NCBI GenBank assembly: GCA_007258455.2
Contig: VDFB02358134.1
Coordinates: 214,691,565 to 214,755,564 of the forward strand
Source of the DNA: Sequoia sempervirens
Lineage: Eukaryota; Streptophyta; Pinopsida; Cupressales; Cupressaceae
DNA length: 64,000 nucleotides
Reading direction: 5' to 3'
Shown here: one piece after another, positions 46,255 to 57,719 of the stretch
Layout of the letters: every line of letters begins with the position of its first letter
How positions within the stretch are numbered: the first letter of the stretch is position 1
Program-made: the position numbers and the translations under genes
The notes under the pieces: generated by a model
Seen by the model: only the letters and a program-made list of their open reading frames with translations
Told to the model about the DNA's origin: nothing
The model's database searches: none

Positions 46255-47735
46255 AAGGATGAAGCTAATAAGAAAGAAAAGGTTGTTGTCATTGCATTAG
46301 ATCATGAAGAAATTGATGAAGAAGAAACAAACTTCACACGATAAAGAAAAAATATAAAGTTAATCTTCCCTTCAAGTGTTTTAATTGTTAAATGGTATTC
46401 CATTTTTCTTCTAAGTGTCCATAAGATAAAGAGGATAACTCCAAGCAAGAAGGAGATAGAAAAAAAAAATCATTTCATCCTAAAAGGAAGAATTTTGGAA
46501 AGAAAAAGAAGAGCATGTACATTCATGGAGAAAGTGATGCATTTGATGCTAGTGATAGTTCAAATGATGATCAAGATCGAGCTCTTGCAATGAGAGAAGT
46601 TGGAAAATAATTCCTCTTCATGGAAAAAGACACTAAGGATTAGAACGAAGCACAAGTTAAGGACTCACATGAAGAAGAAGAGGAAGTGGTTGTTGATCTC
46701 GAGGGAGAATTGATTAGTGCTCTTAAATATATTGATGAGTTAAGAGATAAGTATGATGATCTTAAGAGGGAAAACAAGAAATTGGAAAAGAATGATCAAA
46801 AGGAGACTAGAAAATTAACTCAAGAACTTGAGGAATCCAATTAGTTGGTGGTAAATTTAAAACTTTAGGTTGAAGAAGCTAAAAGAGGTGAATATGCAAT
46901 GAAGTCCAAACTAGAATCTAAAGTGGATAGATTCTTGACACTTGAGGAAGAAATAGTTGCCTTAAGAAAAGAGTTGGAGAAAGCTAATGAGCATGTCAAT
47001 AAGGGTCTAAAACTAAAAAGTGGTTCAGACATTCTGGTTGAATTGTTAAGTACACAAAAGCTAGCTAATAAGGAGAAATCAAGCTTAGGATTGGAAAAAG
47101 GAAAGAGCTCATTTGTTGATACCTCTGTAAAACTCTATGAAAGATTTAAAGTAGAAGAAAAATCAGTCCTTAATGGTGAAAAATATAACAAAGGGGAAAC
47201 CTCTAAAGATGAAAAGAAATTTGATAAAGAGAAGAAATTGGTTGAAGGAAAAAAGGACAACCAGAAAATTCTTGATTGACAAAAGAAGAAGCAGAACACA
47301 AAAATAATAGACAATGATGGATTCACAAGAGTACACTATCCAAGGAGGCCTAGACAAAGAAGATCTCCTCATTTAGCTGAAGGAAACACCATGACCAGGT
47401 ACTCATCATACTTCAATGGTTATTGCTATACTTGTAACAATTTTGGTCATAGGGATAGAGAATGTAGTCATTCCATGGAAGAATACAAATTTTGTAAGAA
47501 AAAATCCATTTTCCCCCTTGATTGACATGAATACAATCTGTTATAATTGCAGAAAATTTGGTCATGTAGCTAGAAATTGTAGAGAAAAATTTATAAGACC
47601 AAATGCTCAGTTTCAAAAGAAGAAAAATACATCTTCCAAACTTGAAAGGAAGTTGAGGTTTTTGAGAAAAAGGAAGAGAAGGTTGAAAAGAAACCTAAGA
47701 AGATGTGGAAGGAGAAATAGAAGAATTCCACTAAG
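46255..47735 (+). pseudogene. Copia-F gag C-terminal coiled coil and zinc knuckles
   Basis: Fragments in two frames: a broken knuckle (PFKCFNC, stop, HFSSKC, near 46365-46425), a long charged coiled coil (ELRDKYDDLKRENKKLEKND; LTLEEEIVALRKELEKANEH; to the stop at 47277), then CYTCNNFGHRDREC (about 47425-47467) and CYNCRKFGHVARNC (about 47540-47581). It ends in a Lys/Arg-rich run before protease. At least three knuckles, again more than the one usual in copia gags. Confidence 0.8.
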
Positions 47736-47738
47736 TCT

Positions 47739-48011
47739 ATGATTTCCCAAACAACACTACATGCAAAGGAACAAGATTTTTGGGTAATTGATAGTGGTTG
47801 CTCCAAGCATATGACTGGAGATAAAAGTAAATTCATTGAACTCAAAATGAGAAAAGGAGGATATGTAAGCCTAGGTGATGATATTGTTGTCAAGATCCAT
47901 GGTAAAGGAATTTTGAGCATAGATGGGAAGAATAAGACTAAAGACATGCAATATATTGAAGGTCTGAAACATAATCTTCTTAGTGTCAGCCAGATGTGTG
48001 ACAATGGGTAA
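47739..48011 (+). pseudogene. Copia-F aspartic protease fragment
   Basis: Frame reads EQDFWVIDSGCSKHMTGDKS with the copia D-S-G-C/A active site intact, then VSLGDDIVVKIHGKGI and GLKHNLLSVSQMCDNG, the conserved protease tail, before a TAA at 48009. About 90 codons are continuous. Confidence 0.92.
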
Positions 48012-48960
48012 AAAGTTATATTTAATTTTGATGGCTACAAGATAAGAAAGAATGGTAAAACAATTGTTCAACAAGTAAGAACCAATAGTAATCTCTACAA
48101 TCTATGTGATGTAAAAGTTCAAACATGTCTAATAAACCAAGCAGATGATAGTTCGTTGTGGCATACAAGGCTAGGACATGTAAATTTTGACAATTTGGTA
48201 AAGATAAGCTTAAAAGGACTTGTTAGAAATATGCCTAAGATAGCAAAGCATGAAAATACAATTTTCCAAGGATGCTAGTAAGGAAAGAAAAAAAATTTAA
48301 GTTCCCTACAAAGGATTATTCAACTACAAAACCACTGGAGATAGTTCATACTAATCTGTGTGGCCCCATGAGGCAAGAGGGATACAAGGTGAGAAATATT
48401 TTATGTTGTTGATTGATTACTATACTAGAATGGCATGGATCACGTTTCTAAAGGAGAAGATAGAAGCTTTTGAGAAGTTTAAATTTTTTAGAAATTGGGT
48501 AGAGAAGGAGACTAGAAATAAAATTAAGTGTCTCAGGTCAAACAAAGGTGGAGAATTTATATCAAGTGAATTCAAAGAATATTGTGAAAATCATGGAATT
48601 AAGTGACATTATTCAACACCTAGAACTCCACAACAAAATGGAGTGGTAGAAAGAAGAAAAAATACTGTGAAAGAAATGGCTAGAGCTATGTTAAATGAGG
48701 CAAATTTGGCTATACATTTTGGAAGGAAGTAGTTCAAACTATTGCGTACATTCATAATAGAGCCCTACTAAGAGAAAATAGTGGCAAAAATCCTTATGAG
48801 TTGCGGTTTGGTTGGACTACATCTATCAAACATTTTAAGGTGTTTGGTATTAAATGCTATATTAAGAGAGATGAAGATTTAGGAAGCTTTGATTCAAGAT
48901 GTGATGAATGGATATCTTAGGATATTCCAATCAAAGAAAATATTATAAGTGATACAACAA
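48012..48960 (+). pseudogene. Copia-F integrase, catalytic residues lost
   Basis: Pre-integrase block LWHTRLGHVNFDNLVKI (about 48157-48210). In the core, the position of the first catalytic Asp is Asn (VHTNLCGPM, codon AAT at 48353-48355) and the second is also Asn (LRSNKGGEF, codon AAC at 48541-48543), while the Glu box PQQNGVVERRKN is kept. LIDYYTRMAWITFLKEK lies between. C-terminal fragments (KHFKVFGIKCYIKRDED) reach about 48900. Both Asn changes are G-to-A. Confidence 0.9.
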
Positions 48961-49239
48961 GAGACTACATAAAGTAGTATAAATCATAATTGTCAAGGTT
49001 GATGAAAATACAAATCAAGCTAATTCTAATAGAAATAACCTTGAGTTTGAATCAGAAGATGATGATGTAGGTGCAATAGTTGAATAAGAATAAAAAGAAG
49101 AAGATAATGAAGAGGTGGTTGAATGAGCTCTTGCAAAATATGTGCAAAAGGATCATCTTGTGGAACAAATAATTTGTGAAAAAAATGAAGGTGTGCAGAC
49201 TAAGAGGAGACTTGTAAAGGACAAGGAGAAAGTTATTTT

Positions 49240-50183
49240 TTCTCTCCTGTCTTAGATTGAACCAAAGAGCTTTATTGAAGCTAGTAAGCATAAGAGTTGG
49301 ATAAAAGAAATGGAAGAGGAACTCAATCAAATTGAGAAGATCAAAACATGGGAATTGGTTCCTAGACCATCAAACAAGAATGTAATTTATACCAAATGGG
49401 TATTCAAAAATAAGCTGAATGAATATGGAGTTGTGGTTAGGAACAAAGAAAGGTTAGTATGTAAAGGATATGCACAAGTAGAAGGGATTGATTTTGAATA
49501 AACATTTGACCCTGTTCCAAGATTAGGAGCAATAAGAATGTTTCTTGCACTCTCATTCTGCAAGGGATTTAAAGTATAGTAGATGCATATTAAATCTACA
49601 TTCTTGAATGGAAACCTAGAAGAGGAATTATATATTGAGCAACCAAAAGTTTGTTGGCTATCAAACGATGATGGTTATGTTCGTAGAATGAGAAAAGCAC
49701 TATCTGGTCTAAAGCAAGCCCCAAGGACATGGTATTCATAGTTGGATCAATATCTACAACAACAAGGGTTTAAGAAGGGTTGTGTTGATAGAAATTTATA
49801 TCTTAAATCTAAAGGTGAGCATATGATCATTGTTGTAGTATATGTGGATGATATCATATTTGGTGGTAGCAGTGATGTTATGTGTAGAATATTTTCTACA
49901 CCCATGAAAGATGATTTTGAAATTTCCATGCTAGGAGAACTCAAACTTTTTCCTAGTTTGTAAATTGCACAAATTGATAAAGGTATATTCATATCACAAA
50001 CCAAGTATGTAAAATAATTTCTTAAGAAGTTTGGCATGGATGATAGTAGACCAGTCAATACTCCCATGATTACTAGTTGCAAGTTAAGAAAATTAGATGA
50101 ATCACCTGATGTAAATCAGACTCTATATAGATCAATGATTGTAAGTCTACTATATCTAACTACATCTAGGCCTAATATTATAT
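49240..50183 (+). pseudogene. Copia-F reverse transcriptase, truncated
   Basis: Starts with EPKSFIEASKHKSWIKEMEE and WELVPRPSNKNVIYTKWVFK, then KERLVCKGYAQVEGIDFE, two stops before MHIKSTFLNGNLEEELYIEQ, ALSGLKQAPRTWY, and the catalytic box VVYVDDIIFGG (YVDD codons at 49841-49852, intact). It continues to SRPNII at about 50180, then homology stops. RNase H is missing. Confidence 0.92.
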
Positions 50184-51639
50184 AGGAGAGAATTTGCACC
50201 CCTTGTGTAAATTCCCCTTTTGCATCCCTCCACCTTAGAAAATCAAACCCGAATGTGAAATTCCACATCACTCACCTGCCTTCCATCCACTTGGAGTTTG
50301 TCCTATGTGTCAGTGGGGGAATATTTTTTAGGGACATCAGTGCAACGTGTGGACGTCTGCATGGCACGTTGTCATCCCTAGCAGATTCCTACCTTTGGTG
50401 TCTATCAGGATGTTACACTATCCATTGGGCATGAAGTGTAATGCCTCTATGTCAACCAGCTGGCCTGAAAATGGATCTTTCCCTCCTTATTCCACTTCAA
50501 ATGCCTATCTTTCAACTTCACTTGATCTTCTTAGTAGTTCTTGATCTCTTTAGCAATCTATCACATTCTCTTGAGAATTTTCATACAATTCTATTGAGCA
50601 TTATAGTAGCTTGTTACTCCATTAAATTCATTTTATACATGTGGTGCTACTATAGAAGCCATGAGTTTGGAGTCTTGTGAGACCTCCCTTCATCATTATT
50701 GTGGTTGTGTTGACTTTTCCAAGCTCTTTTCCTTGCATTCTCCCTTCACTGGCCTTGAGTTCCTTTGGGTGGAGGTGGTATTTCTTCACTTTCCTTTATT
50801 TTTGTGGTTTGATAGAGTAGCATTGTATCTTTTATAGTGTTTCATCCTTATCATATTTTCTACTTCATGGCTTTCTTGGTTGTCTATGGAAATGGAAACA
50901 CCAAAGCAAGGTTTTGACTAAGGCAAACCCCTATACAACCCAATATTTTTCCCTCTCTTAGCTGTGTGTAGTTGAATGTGTGTGTGGAGCTCACTAGAAA
51001 ACTAGAGCTTCAGTGATTTGGTCTTCATCAACCTTATTTTCATCTACCTTCTTTACCATTTGTATAGTTATTTCTTGTAATTTATCCTTTTTTTTCATTT
51101 CATTAAACTTAGTTAGCTAGGTCATTAGTAGTTTTTTTGGTATTGTACACTGTAATTTTCACTTTCTAGTCATATGGATACCATTGCACCATCGAGATGC
51201 TAGTGTTTCATGTTGTTGTCCTTGAATTGTGCTGCCATCCTTAGGCAGAGAGCTATCTGAAGTGCAGTTCAGATTCCAGAAACTAGCTCATCTATCCCCA
51301 TTCAGGTTTTTGGATTTGTAGAGTGAAAAATCACTTTAGAGTGATCTTCATTCTCTATCCTTGCCTTAAGTACCCACTTTTCTTGAGGTAAGATAGGGCA
51401 ACCCTCCACTCTCGGCTCTTTGTGACCTAGAGCCTTGGTGTGGTTGGTCCTCCTACCTTACATTTTGGTAAACTCAATGTGAACAATGTTTATCCATTTG
51501 CTTGTGTTGAGACTTTTTCTTCCATGCCTAGTGGCCATTGTAAACCTAAGTGTTTTGAAGGTTTATGAGCATCACAACCCAGTCCACAAATTCTAGGTAC
51601 ATTGTTAGGAGAAGTGTGTGACACCTACCAAAGGAAAAG
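50184..51639 (+). other. Unidentified segment, probably 5' part of Gypsy-H
   Basis: No gene seen. It starts where Copia-F RT is broken and leads into a gypsy-like gag, so LTR and leader of that element are expected here, but I could not place a convincing LTR pair or primer-binding site. Confidence 0.4.
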
Positions 51640-53102
51640 ATGAAGGTCACTTCTAGTTTCACCTCTAGTTTTTCCACTGGTCTAGCTACTGACTTTACCA
51701 CTAGTTTTCCTACAGGCTTTACTGATGAGATGGGTTTCATTGATGAGACCACTCATGCTCCTACCCCTCTAGCATCCCTAATGGCCTCGTTCATTGATGA
51801 GGATGATGTTGTCCATATCCCTGCAAAAAACCTTTTAGCATTGGATAAAAAATTGTCAAAACTTGTGAATCATCCAAAGAAAGCACCTAACATGGAAGGG
51901 GCTGCTAAGCTTGCTCGAGAGGTGAGGTATATGTTATTGAAGGATCAAACAAGTATAGAGTTCGTACATGGCCTTACCAATCTAACTGAAGCTTATATCT
52001 CCTTATATACAACTAGATCAGGTACTACATGAGGAGAGGTGGTCAATGCCTATGAAAGGTAGATAGGCATCTCGATGCCTACCACATATGTATGCATGGA
52101 CAAAATAGGCCCTTCAATTAGTGTTTCATCTGCTTCTCAAAATCCTAACACTATGAAGGAAAGTAGAATACCCCTTGGTTCCAATTTCTCCCCTCCTACT
52201 AGCCTTGGTGGTGGTGACTCCGATGTAATAAGTGGTGGCTGCTTTGGTAGGGGAGGCCGTGCCGGTAGAGGTGGCTCTAGTGGAGGCCATGGTGGTGGCT
52301 TCGGTAGTGGGTGTGGCTCTAGTGGAGGTCCCACTGGTGGTGGTGGCTCTGGCGATGGTCACGACAGTGGCTCTAGAGGTGGATTTGGTGGTGGTGGTTT
52401 TGGAGGTTCCACTAGGCCTTTTTCATCCTCTGACCCTATTCTAAATGCTCTTCTTCAAAACATGGGTCGGATGCAAAACTAGTTAGCGAGCCTCTCTCAA
52501 GTCTCTGCCCAGCCTATTTTTCAACCTTTCATCTGGCATAGCCTTCGGTGGCAATTTTGAGTACTCCTTTCCCTTTAGGAATGGAGATTATTAATTTGAA
52601 AAGTATGGCGGTAAAGGGGATCCACAGACACATGTGTCGACCTTCATCGCCATGTGTAAAAATTTCTTTCATCATGATGCTTTGATGGAAAAAATATTTC
52701 CTCAATCTCTCAAGGATACAACACTTGAGCACTATTCTTCCTTGCCTGATAATTCTATATTTTCATTTGATCAGCTTATGAATCAGTTTCTCATTAGTTA
52801 TAGGCTAACATTGGTCTGAAGATGACCTTCTCGAATCTCATCCGACGTAAGCAAGGAGATAACGAGAAGATATCTGACTTCATAGGGTGATACCAAGTGC
52901 TCTTTTCATAGATCTCATTCCCATTGCCTGAATCTGATGTGCAAAATGTGTTCATAGGTAACCTATAGCAAGCCTAGCAGGAAAATTTTTCCCTAATGAA
53001 ATACCCTTTGATCATCTGTGTCTCACGTTGCAAGAGTATCAACAAATGGTAATCCAGTTCGGGGAATCTTCTACACGCTCCCATTTGCAAGGAAAATCTA
53101 TT
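51640..53102 (+). pseudogene. Gypsy-H gag, decayed and truncated
   Basis: From the ATG at 51640 one frame runs to 52482 with two stops (near 52030 and 52062). The first part has FIDEDDVVHIPAKNLLALDK and LTNLTEAYISLYTTRSG; the second is strongly Gly-rich (GRGGRAGRGGSSGGHGGG). After a frame change a PF03732-like capsid block follows: KYGGKGDPQTHVSTFIAMCK, DALMEKIFPQSLKDTTLEHY, SFDQLMNQFLISYRL, and, in broken frames, QGDNEKISDFIG. Homology ends at about 53100 where the Copia-I LTR starts. The Gly-rich stretch before the capsid block is uncommon. Confidence 0.75.
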
Positions 53103-54317
53103 GTGTTGTATGTTGTGGTTGTGTTGCTGATATGTGGTTGTCATTGATGTCAACACTATTAGCATTAATGCATTAGAAGTTGTATATGTCGAGGATATTG
53201 AGAAAATTGTAAAAAAAAGAGTTACAAGTTGTCAATGGTGAAGTGAAGTTCAATCTATCGGTGAATTTAGTATATTGTTGTTGAGAGGTTGTGGACTAAA
53301 GGTTTTCTTGTTGATTATATCTAGTTTATCCATGTCAAGTTTCAAAGATCCACATGAAGATTTGATCAAGTTATGAAGATTTTATCTTGACAATTTTTAT
53401 GTTACTTGAGTTTGTGTTCTTGAATGAAGATTATGCAATTTCAGTAAGTTTGTGTTGTTGTGGATGCTTCCTCGATGATTCATTATGCTTATGCATGTTT
53501 CTAGATCATTCTCTATCTGTTTTTCACATCCACATTGATCGTTGTGCTTAAGATCCAATATTTTCTCTTGTGTGTTCATGTTTTTCTTGTTCTTGGCCGA
53601 CAAGGTGTTTGTGTTGCGTTGTGGATCTTCAAGGAGTAATTAATTGAAGTGGTTCATGTTTGAGGATGTTATTTTTGGTATTCACTATGTTATGGTCAAT
53701 CTTGGTGGATTCGCATGAATAATCTTTATTGTTTTGAGCCAATTGTTTATATTCTCTTTATTATTTTATTGGAGCCGACTTGTAGCAATATAATTTCTTG
53801 TTGCAGATATATATAAGTGATTGTTTTACCATTTGATGGCATGGTGTGTGTGAATAATGTTCTAAATCATTCAAAGGTAGATAAAAGTGTGAAGAAGAGT
53901 GAAGAATTTTTCATGAGATTAACTGAAACTATAATCAGGAATTAGCAGATGCTATTTTTCTCAATTCAAATTTGATGGATGTAATCATAATATTACTTTA
54001 AGACAGTGTGTCTTCCTTTTGTATTTGAGTAGTGAGCTCTAGGTAGTGCACCTGAATGCATGTGCATTCCCCATTCATATTTCTTTATAATTTTAATAGG
54101 GTATAATCTTGTGGAGAAACCTCCACCATGGTTTTTCCCTTAACAGGGTTTCCACATAAAAATATTGGTGTTATGTGTGTTTTTGATGTGTTGTTCATTT
54201 ATGCTTTCATGGTTATTGATCAGATCTAAGAATAAGGTTAACAAGTTGAATAAGTTTGAAATTCTATCACAACTAATTCGCTCCCACTTTTAGTTGTCTT
54301 CCCTTGAGTTGCCGAAA
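53103..54317 (+). repeat. Copia-I 5' LTR
   Basis: Begins TGTTGTATGTTG directly after gag codons of Gypsy-H and ends just before a primer-binding site. Its right half is related to the Copia-E LTR in reverse orientation (GTGAGCTCTAGGTAGTGCAC near 54030, and CTCCACCATGGTTTTTCCC plus GGGTTTCCACATAAAA near 54121-54160). Left bound approximate. Confidence 0.78.
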
Positions 54318-54319
54318 AT

Positions 54320-54331
54320 TGGTATCAGAGT
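54320..54331 (+). other. Primer-binding site of Copia-I
   Basis: TGGTATCAGAGT, initiator-Met type, about 40 bases before the gag ATG. Confidence 0.9.
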
Positions 54332-54372
54332 AGGTTCCGCAGAAGAATTTTAACAACTTAAGGTGATTTGGG

Positions 54373-55361
54373 ATGGCATCTTATAAGAAGGATAGTCCTA
54401 GATTTGATGGAATAAATTATTCTTTGTGGAAGGCTTGAATGGAGTGTCATCTGAGATGCATTGGTGAAGCTTACTAGAACATTACAAGTAATAGGTATGT
54501 TATTCCATAGAATGGTCCTACTACTACTACTGAGATTAGGGATGTTGAGTATAATATTAGGGCTAATGAGGCATTGTTGAGTGCTTTGACTGATACTGAG
54601 ATGAAAAATGTAATGGATCTGAAGACTGCTTATGAGATCTGGAAAAAGTTGGAAACCTTGTATGAAGGAGATGCTAATGTGAAGATTGCTAAGCTACAAA
54701 GTCTGAAAGGGAAATATGAAATGTTGAGAATGGCTAATGATGATAACATTACTAATTTCATGCAAAGAGTGAATGAACTTGTGTATGCTATCAAATGTGC
54801 TAGTGGACAGTTGGACGAATCAGAGATTGTTGCTAAAGTGCTTTGATCCTTTCCTACTTCCTACAAAGTCAAGTCTAGTGCTATTGAAGAGCTCTGAACT
54901 ATAACAAATGTTACCAAAGATATGTTGATTGATAAGCTTACTGCTTTTTAGTTGAGTGAATTTGGTGATGCCCTTCCTAAGGTTGAATCTACATTTAAGG
55001 CCACTACTTCTGGAAGAGATAAACATAGATATGATCAGGGTGAAATTTCATCAAGAAATACATTCAAGTATAAGGATGAAATGAAACAAATGGAAGAAGA
55101 AAGAGAGCTAGAAGAGTTGGAAGCATTGATTGTGAAAAGAGAAGCCAGAGGACAAGGTAAGTATAAAGGGAAGTTTCCTATTAAATGTTTCTCTTGCAAT
55201 AAGATAGGTTATTTTGCATCAAGGTTTCCTAAAAGAATTTCTAAGCCAAGATATAACAAGCCTAAATTTCAAAAGAAGTGTTACTATGCTGCTGATGAAG
55301 GTGTAACAGATGATGAATATGATAAAGGGAATGCAAGTGATGATGAATTTGTATTTATTGC
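54373..55361 (+). pseudogene. Copia-I gag, interrupted by Gypsy-J
   Basis: ATG at 54373: SPRFDGINYSLWKA then TGA; further stops at about 54472 and 54510. UBN2 blocks are clear: DLKTAYEIWKKLETLYEGDA, LQSLKGKYEMLRMANDDNI, NFMQRVNELVYAIK. The last frame has a charged helix (EERELEELEALIVKREARGQ) and a degenerate knuckle CFSCNKIGYFASRF (His and last Cys changed). At 55362 gag sequence ends inside an acidic stretch (DEFVFIAV) and Gypsy-J's LTR begins. It is closest in style to the Copia-F gag. Confidence 0.9.
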
Positions 55362-56220
55362 TGTAGAAATCCAACTTTGGACACTTAATTTGTCCAAATT
55401 TATTACTTTTCATCTAAACATCCTCTTATCCAAGTTAATTAAGTACTATTACTATTGTTTAATTAATATCCTTAATTATGCCAAATCCCTAAGGTATTTA
55501 ATTAATAATTAAATACCTTACCCTTCTTAATCCCCTTTTCATCAAATGAATTAAATAAATATTATATTTATTTAATTCCTCACATGTCATTTTCATCTAA
55601 TCCTACTCCATCCCCTAATCTCTTCATTAAGGATGTGCACATGCCTAATCCTTGATTAGGATGTGTCACATCCTCCAAATTTTGCAAGTTGGCTTCTAAT
55701 CCACGTTAACCCCTAATTATCCTCTAATTATTAATTAGTTAAACCTAATTAGTACCTTGGTCAACTCTCCCCATCCCCCAAGGAATTTTTAATTCCTTTT
55801 TATTCACCCTAAGCTACTCTCTTCCCCATGTGAATTTTTAATTCACTTTTATTCTTCCTAGAATCCCCTTTTCCCATGCATCTTCTAGAACCTTTGACTT
55901 GTCACATCAAGTCACATGTGACAAATTCCCACCTTTTGGGAACCTTGTCTTATCCACTAGATTCTTCCAATCATTGTGAATTTTTAATTCACTTTTATTC
56001 TCCCAAAGCTTTCTCTCTCCCCATGTGATCATTGAAAGGTCACATCAAAGTACTTGAAAGGTACGTGTCCTTCCTCCACATCATGTACCTCTCTTCCACA
56101 TCCCCTACACATCATCCTACCTTTATCCTCTTCACATTCCACATGTCAAAATGTGAGGGCTTGTGAGTCATCAACTCAACTTAGCCCTTCATCTTGACTT
56201 TGTTGGATAAATCTCAACCA

Positions 56221-56242
56221 TTGAATTCTCTAGAGAATTCAA
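56221..56242. repeat. 22-bp perfect palindrome upstream of TATA box
   Basis: Core GAATTCTCTAGAGAATTC extended by TT and AA on either side, with no spacer. Its position next to the TATA box suggests a promoter element. It contains GAA/TTC steps but not in the regular spacing of a heat-shock element. Confidence 0.85.
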
Positions 56243-56249
56243 GTTTCTC

Positions 56250-56257
56250 TATAAATA
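56250..56257 (+). promoter_or_regulatory. TATA box in Gypsy-J LTR
   Basis: TATAAATA in context TCTCTATAAATACCCC, a canonical plant TATA box. A 22-bp perfect palindrome ends 8 bases upstream (56221-56242), a plausible factor-binding site. Transcription would be expected to start near 56280. Confidence 0.7.
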
Positions 56258-56689
56258 CCCCCTCCTCTAAGGAAAAAAGGAGAACACTTAGCCATTTTGC
56301 AACTAAATGCTGCCATCTTGTGCACTCATTTAGTCATCAATTTCATCCACTTTCATTTGCATCCAAGCACATAGTCAAATCCTCCATTTTGCCATATCAA
56401 GAGCCATCAAGGAACATACAAATCAATCCAAATCAAGGGCCAACCAAGGAGTTTTAGTTGTAAGAAGGAAGGTATAACCATTTGTATCATTTAACACTTT
56501 CCTTTTTGCACTTACAAATTCCTTAGGCTAATCATGAGGTGTTTCATTATGTTTTCCATTATGTTTTCCATTGCATTTTAATTGCTTAGAAAGGGTTAGA
56601 CATTTTGGATATCACATTTCTAGCACGCTCGGTGGGACCCACAAGCGGGTTTCTATATTTCATGTTTGCTGTTAAGTTTTTTGCAGGAA

Positions 56690-57315
56690 TACGTCACAGT
56701 GGGGCGACTACACCCCTCATTTTTCTACAGTGGGGCAACTACGCCCCTGATTTTCTACAATGGGGCGACTACACCCCTAATTTTTTGTAGTGAGATGACT
56801 ACGCCCCTGACTTTCTGCAGTGAGGTGACTACGCCCCCCTGGGCTGAAAATTATTTTTGGCTAACACTTTTTTTGCAGTGAGGCGACTACACCCCCCTAG
56901 GCTGAAAATTATTTTTGGCTAACACTTTTTCTGTAGTGAGGCAACTACACCCCTCCTAAGCTGAAAATTATTTTTGTGCTAACACTTTTCTATAGAAGGG
57001 CAACTACGCCCCCTGGGCTGAAATTTTTGTGCTAACACTTTTCTATAGTGGGGTGACTAGGCCCCTGATTTTTCGCAGTGGGGCGACTACGCCCCTGATT
57101 TTTCGCAGTGAGGCGATTACGCCCTTGATTTTCTATAGTGAGGCGATTACGCCCCTGATTTTCTGCAGTGAGGCGATTACGCCCCTGATTTTCCATAGTG
57201 AGGTGATTACACCCCTGATTTTCTGCAGTGAGGTGATTACACCCCTGATTTTCTATAGTGAGGCGACTGCGCCCCTGATTTACTACAGAAGGGCGACTGC
57301 ACCCCCTTGTCACTG
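56690..57315. repeat. 30-bp hairpin tandem array, block 1
   Basis: Units of about 30 bp built on TGGGGCGACTACGCCCCTGA plus a T-rich tail (TTTTCTGCAG). GGGGCG and CGCCCC can pair across a 4-base loop. From 57045 to 57284 spacing is a regular 30 bp; between 56820 and 57040 units are spread out by a GGCTGAAAATTATTTTTGGC-like insert. Because 30 is a multiple of three, frames on both strands stay open with a 10-residue repeat, which I do not regard as coding. Confidence 0.93.
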
Positions 57316-57719
57316 CAAAGCAACACATTTTGAAAAGTAAAACTGTCATTTTGGCTTCGGTTTTTTGCTATTTTCAAGTATTAACCCCCTAACACTGTTC
57401 TTGCAAGGATATTGGTGTTTTTTGCTAACTTTTTGCAGCATATTTTTGTGAAGTTGATGAAGAAAGTGGGATAAAACATCTAACATTTACTTGCAGGGCT
57501 ATCCGTTTGCTCAAACTTTTTAAAATATCCTTGCTATTTGCCTTAATCTAAGAACATAGTTTAATTATGGGGAGTAATATTCATTGCTTGTTGTGTCTAT
57601 CTTTTCTATTACCCAAAGGGAGCATTAGCTTGTTTTCGCTTTCCCCTTGCACTTCGTGTGAGCCTGGGGAGTAGTTGGAAACAGTTAGTGCTTTCTTCCT
57701 AGTGGGACCTACTTGAGAA

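Larger units (their letters stand above)
45325..50183 (+). mobile_element. Copia-F: Ty1/copia retrotransposon, 3' truncated
   Basis: Order LTR, primer-binding site, gag, protease, integrase, RT defines Ty1/copia (integrase before RT). The long multi-knuckle, coiled-coil gag suggests a SIRE- or Tork-like lineage, by inference. RT ends abruptly near 50183 and unrelated sequence follows, so RNase H and the 3' LTR are missing from this place. Frames contain many stops. Confidence 0.88.
55362..56625 (+). repeat. Gypsy-J 5' LTR with palindromes
   Basis: Starts TGTAGAAATCC and ends ATTTCTAGCA, near-complementary termini obeying TG...CA; 1264 bp. It is rich in perfect palindromes: 55491-55519 (14-bp arms), 55548-55578 (14-bp arms), 55780-55798 (8-bp arms), 55830-55846 and 55976-55992 (7-bp arms, same sequence), 55911-55922 and 56221-56242 (22 bp, no spacer). 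No matching second LTR is in the window, so the bounds are inferred. Confidence 0.7.

Noticed and set aside
52126..52362. Pro/Thr/Ala-rich minus-strand ORFs
   Set aside because: Antisense shadows of the Gly-rich part of Gypsy-H gag.
56221..56257. Heat-shock element in the Gypsy-J promoter
   Set aside because: GAA and TTC words occur in the palindrome but not with the regular 2-base spacing of a heat-shock element.
57029..57349. Open frames on both strands (over 100 codons) with a 10-residue repeat
   Set aside because: They exist only because the tandem unit is 30 bp (a multiple of three) and has few stops; frame and composition follow the array.
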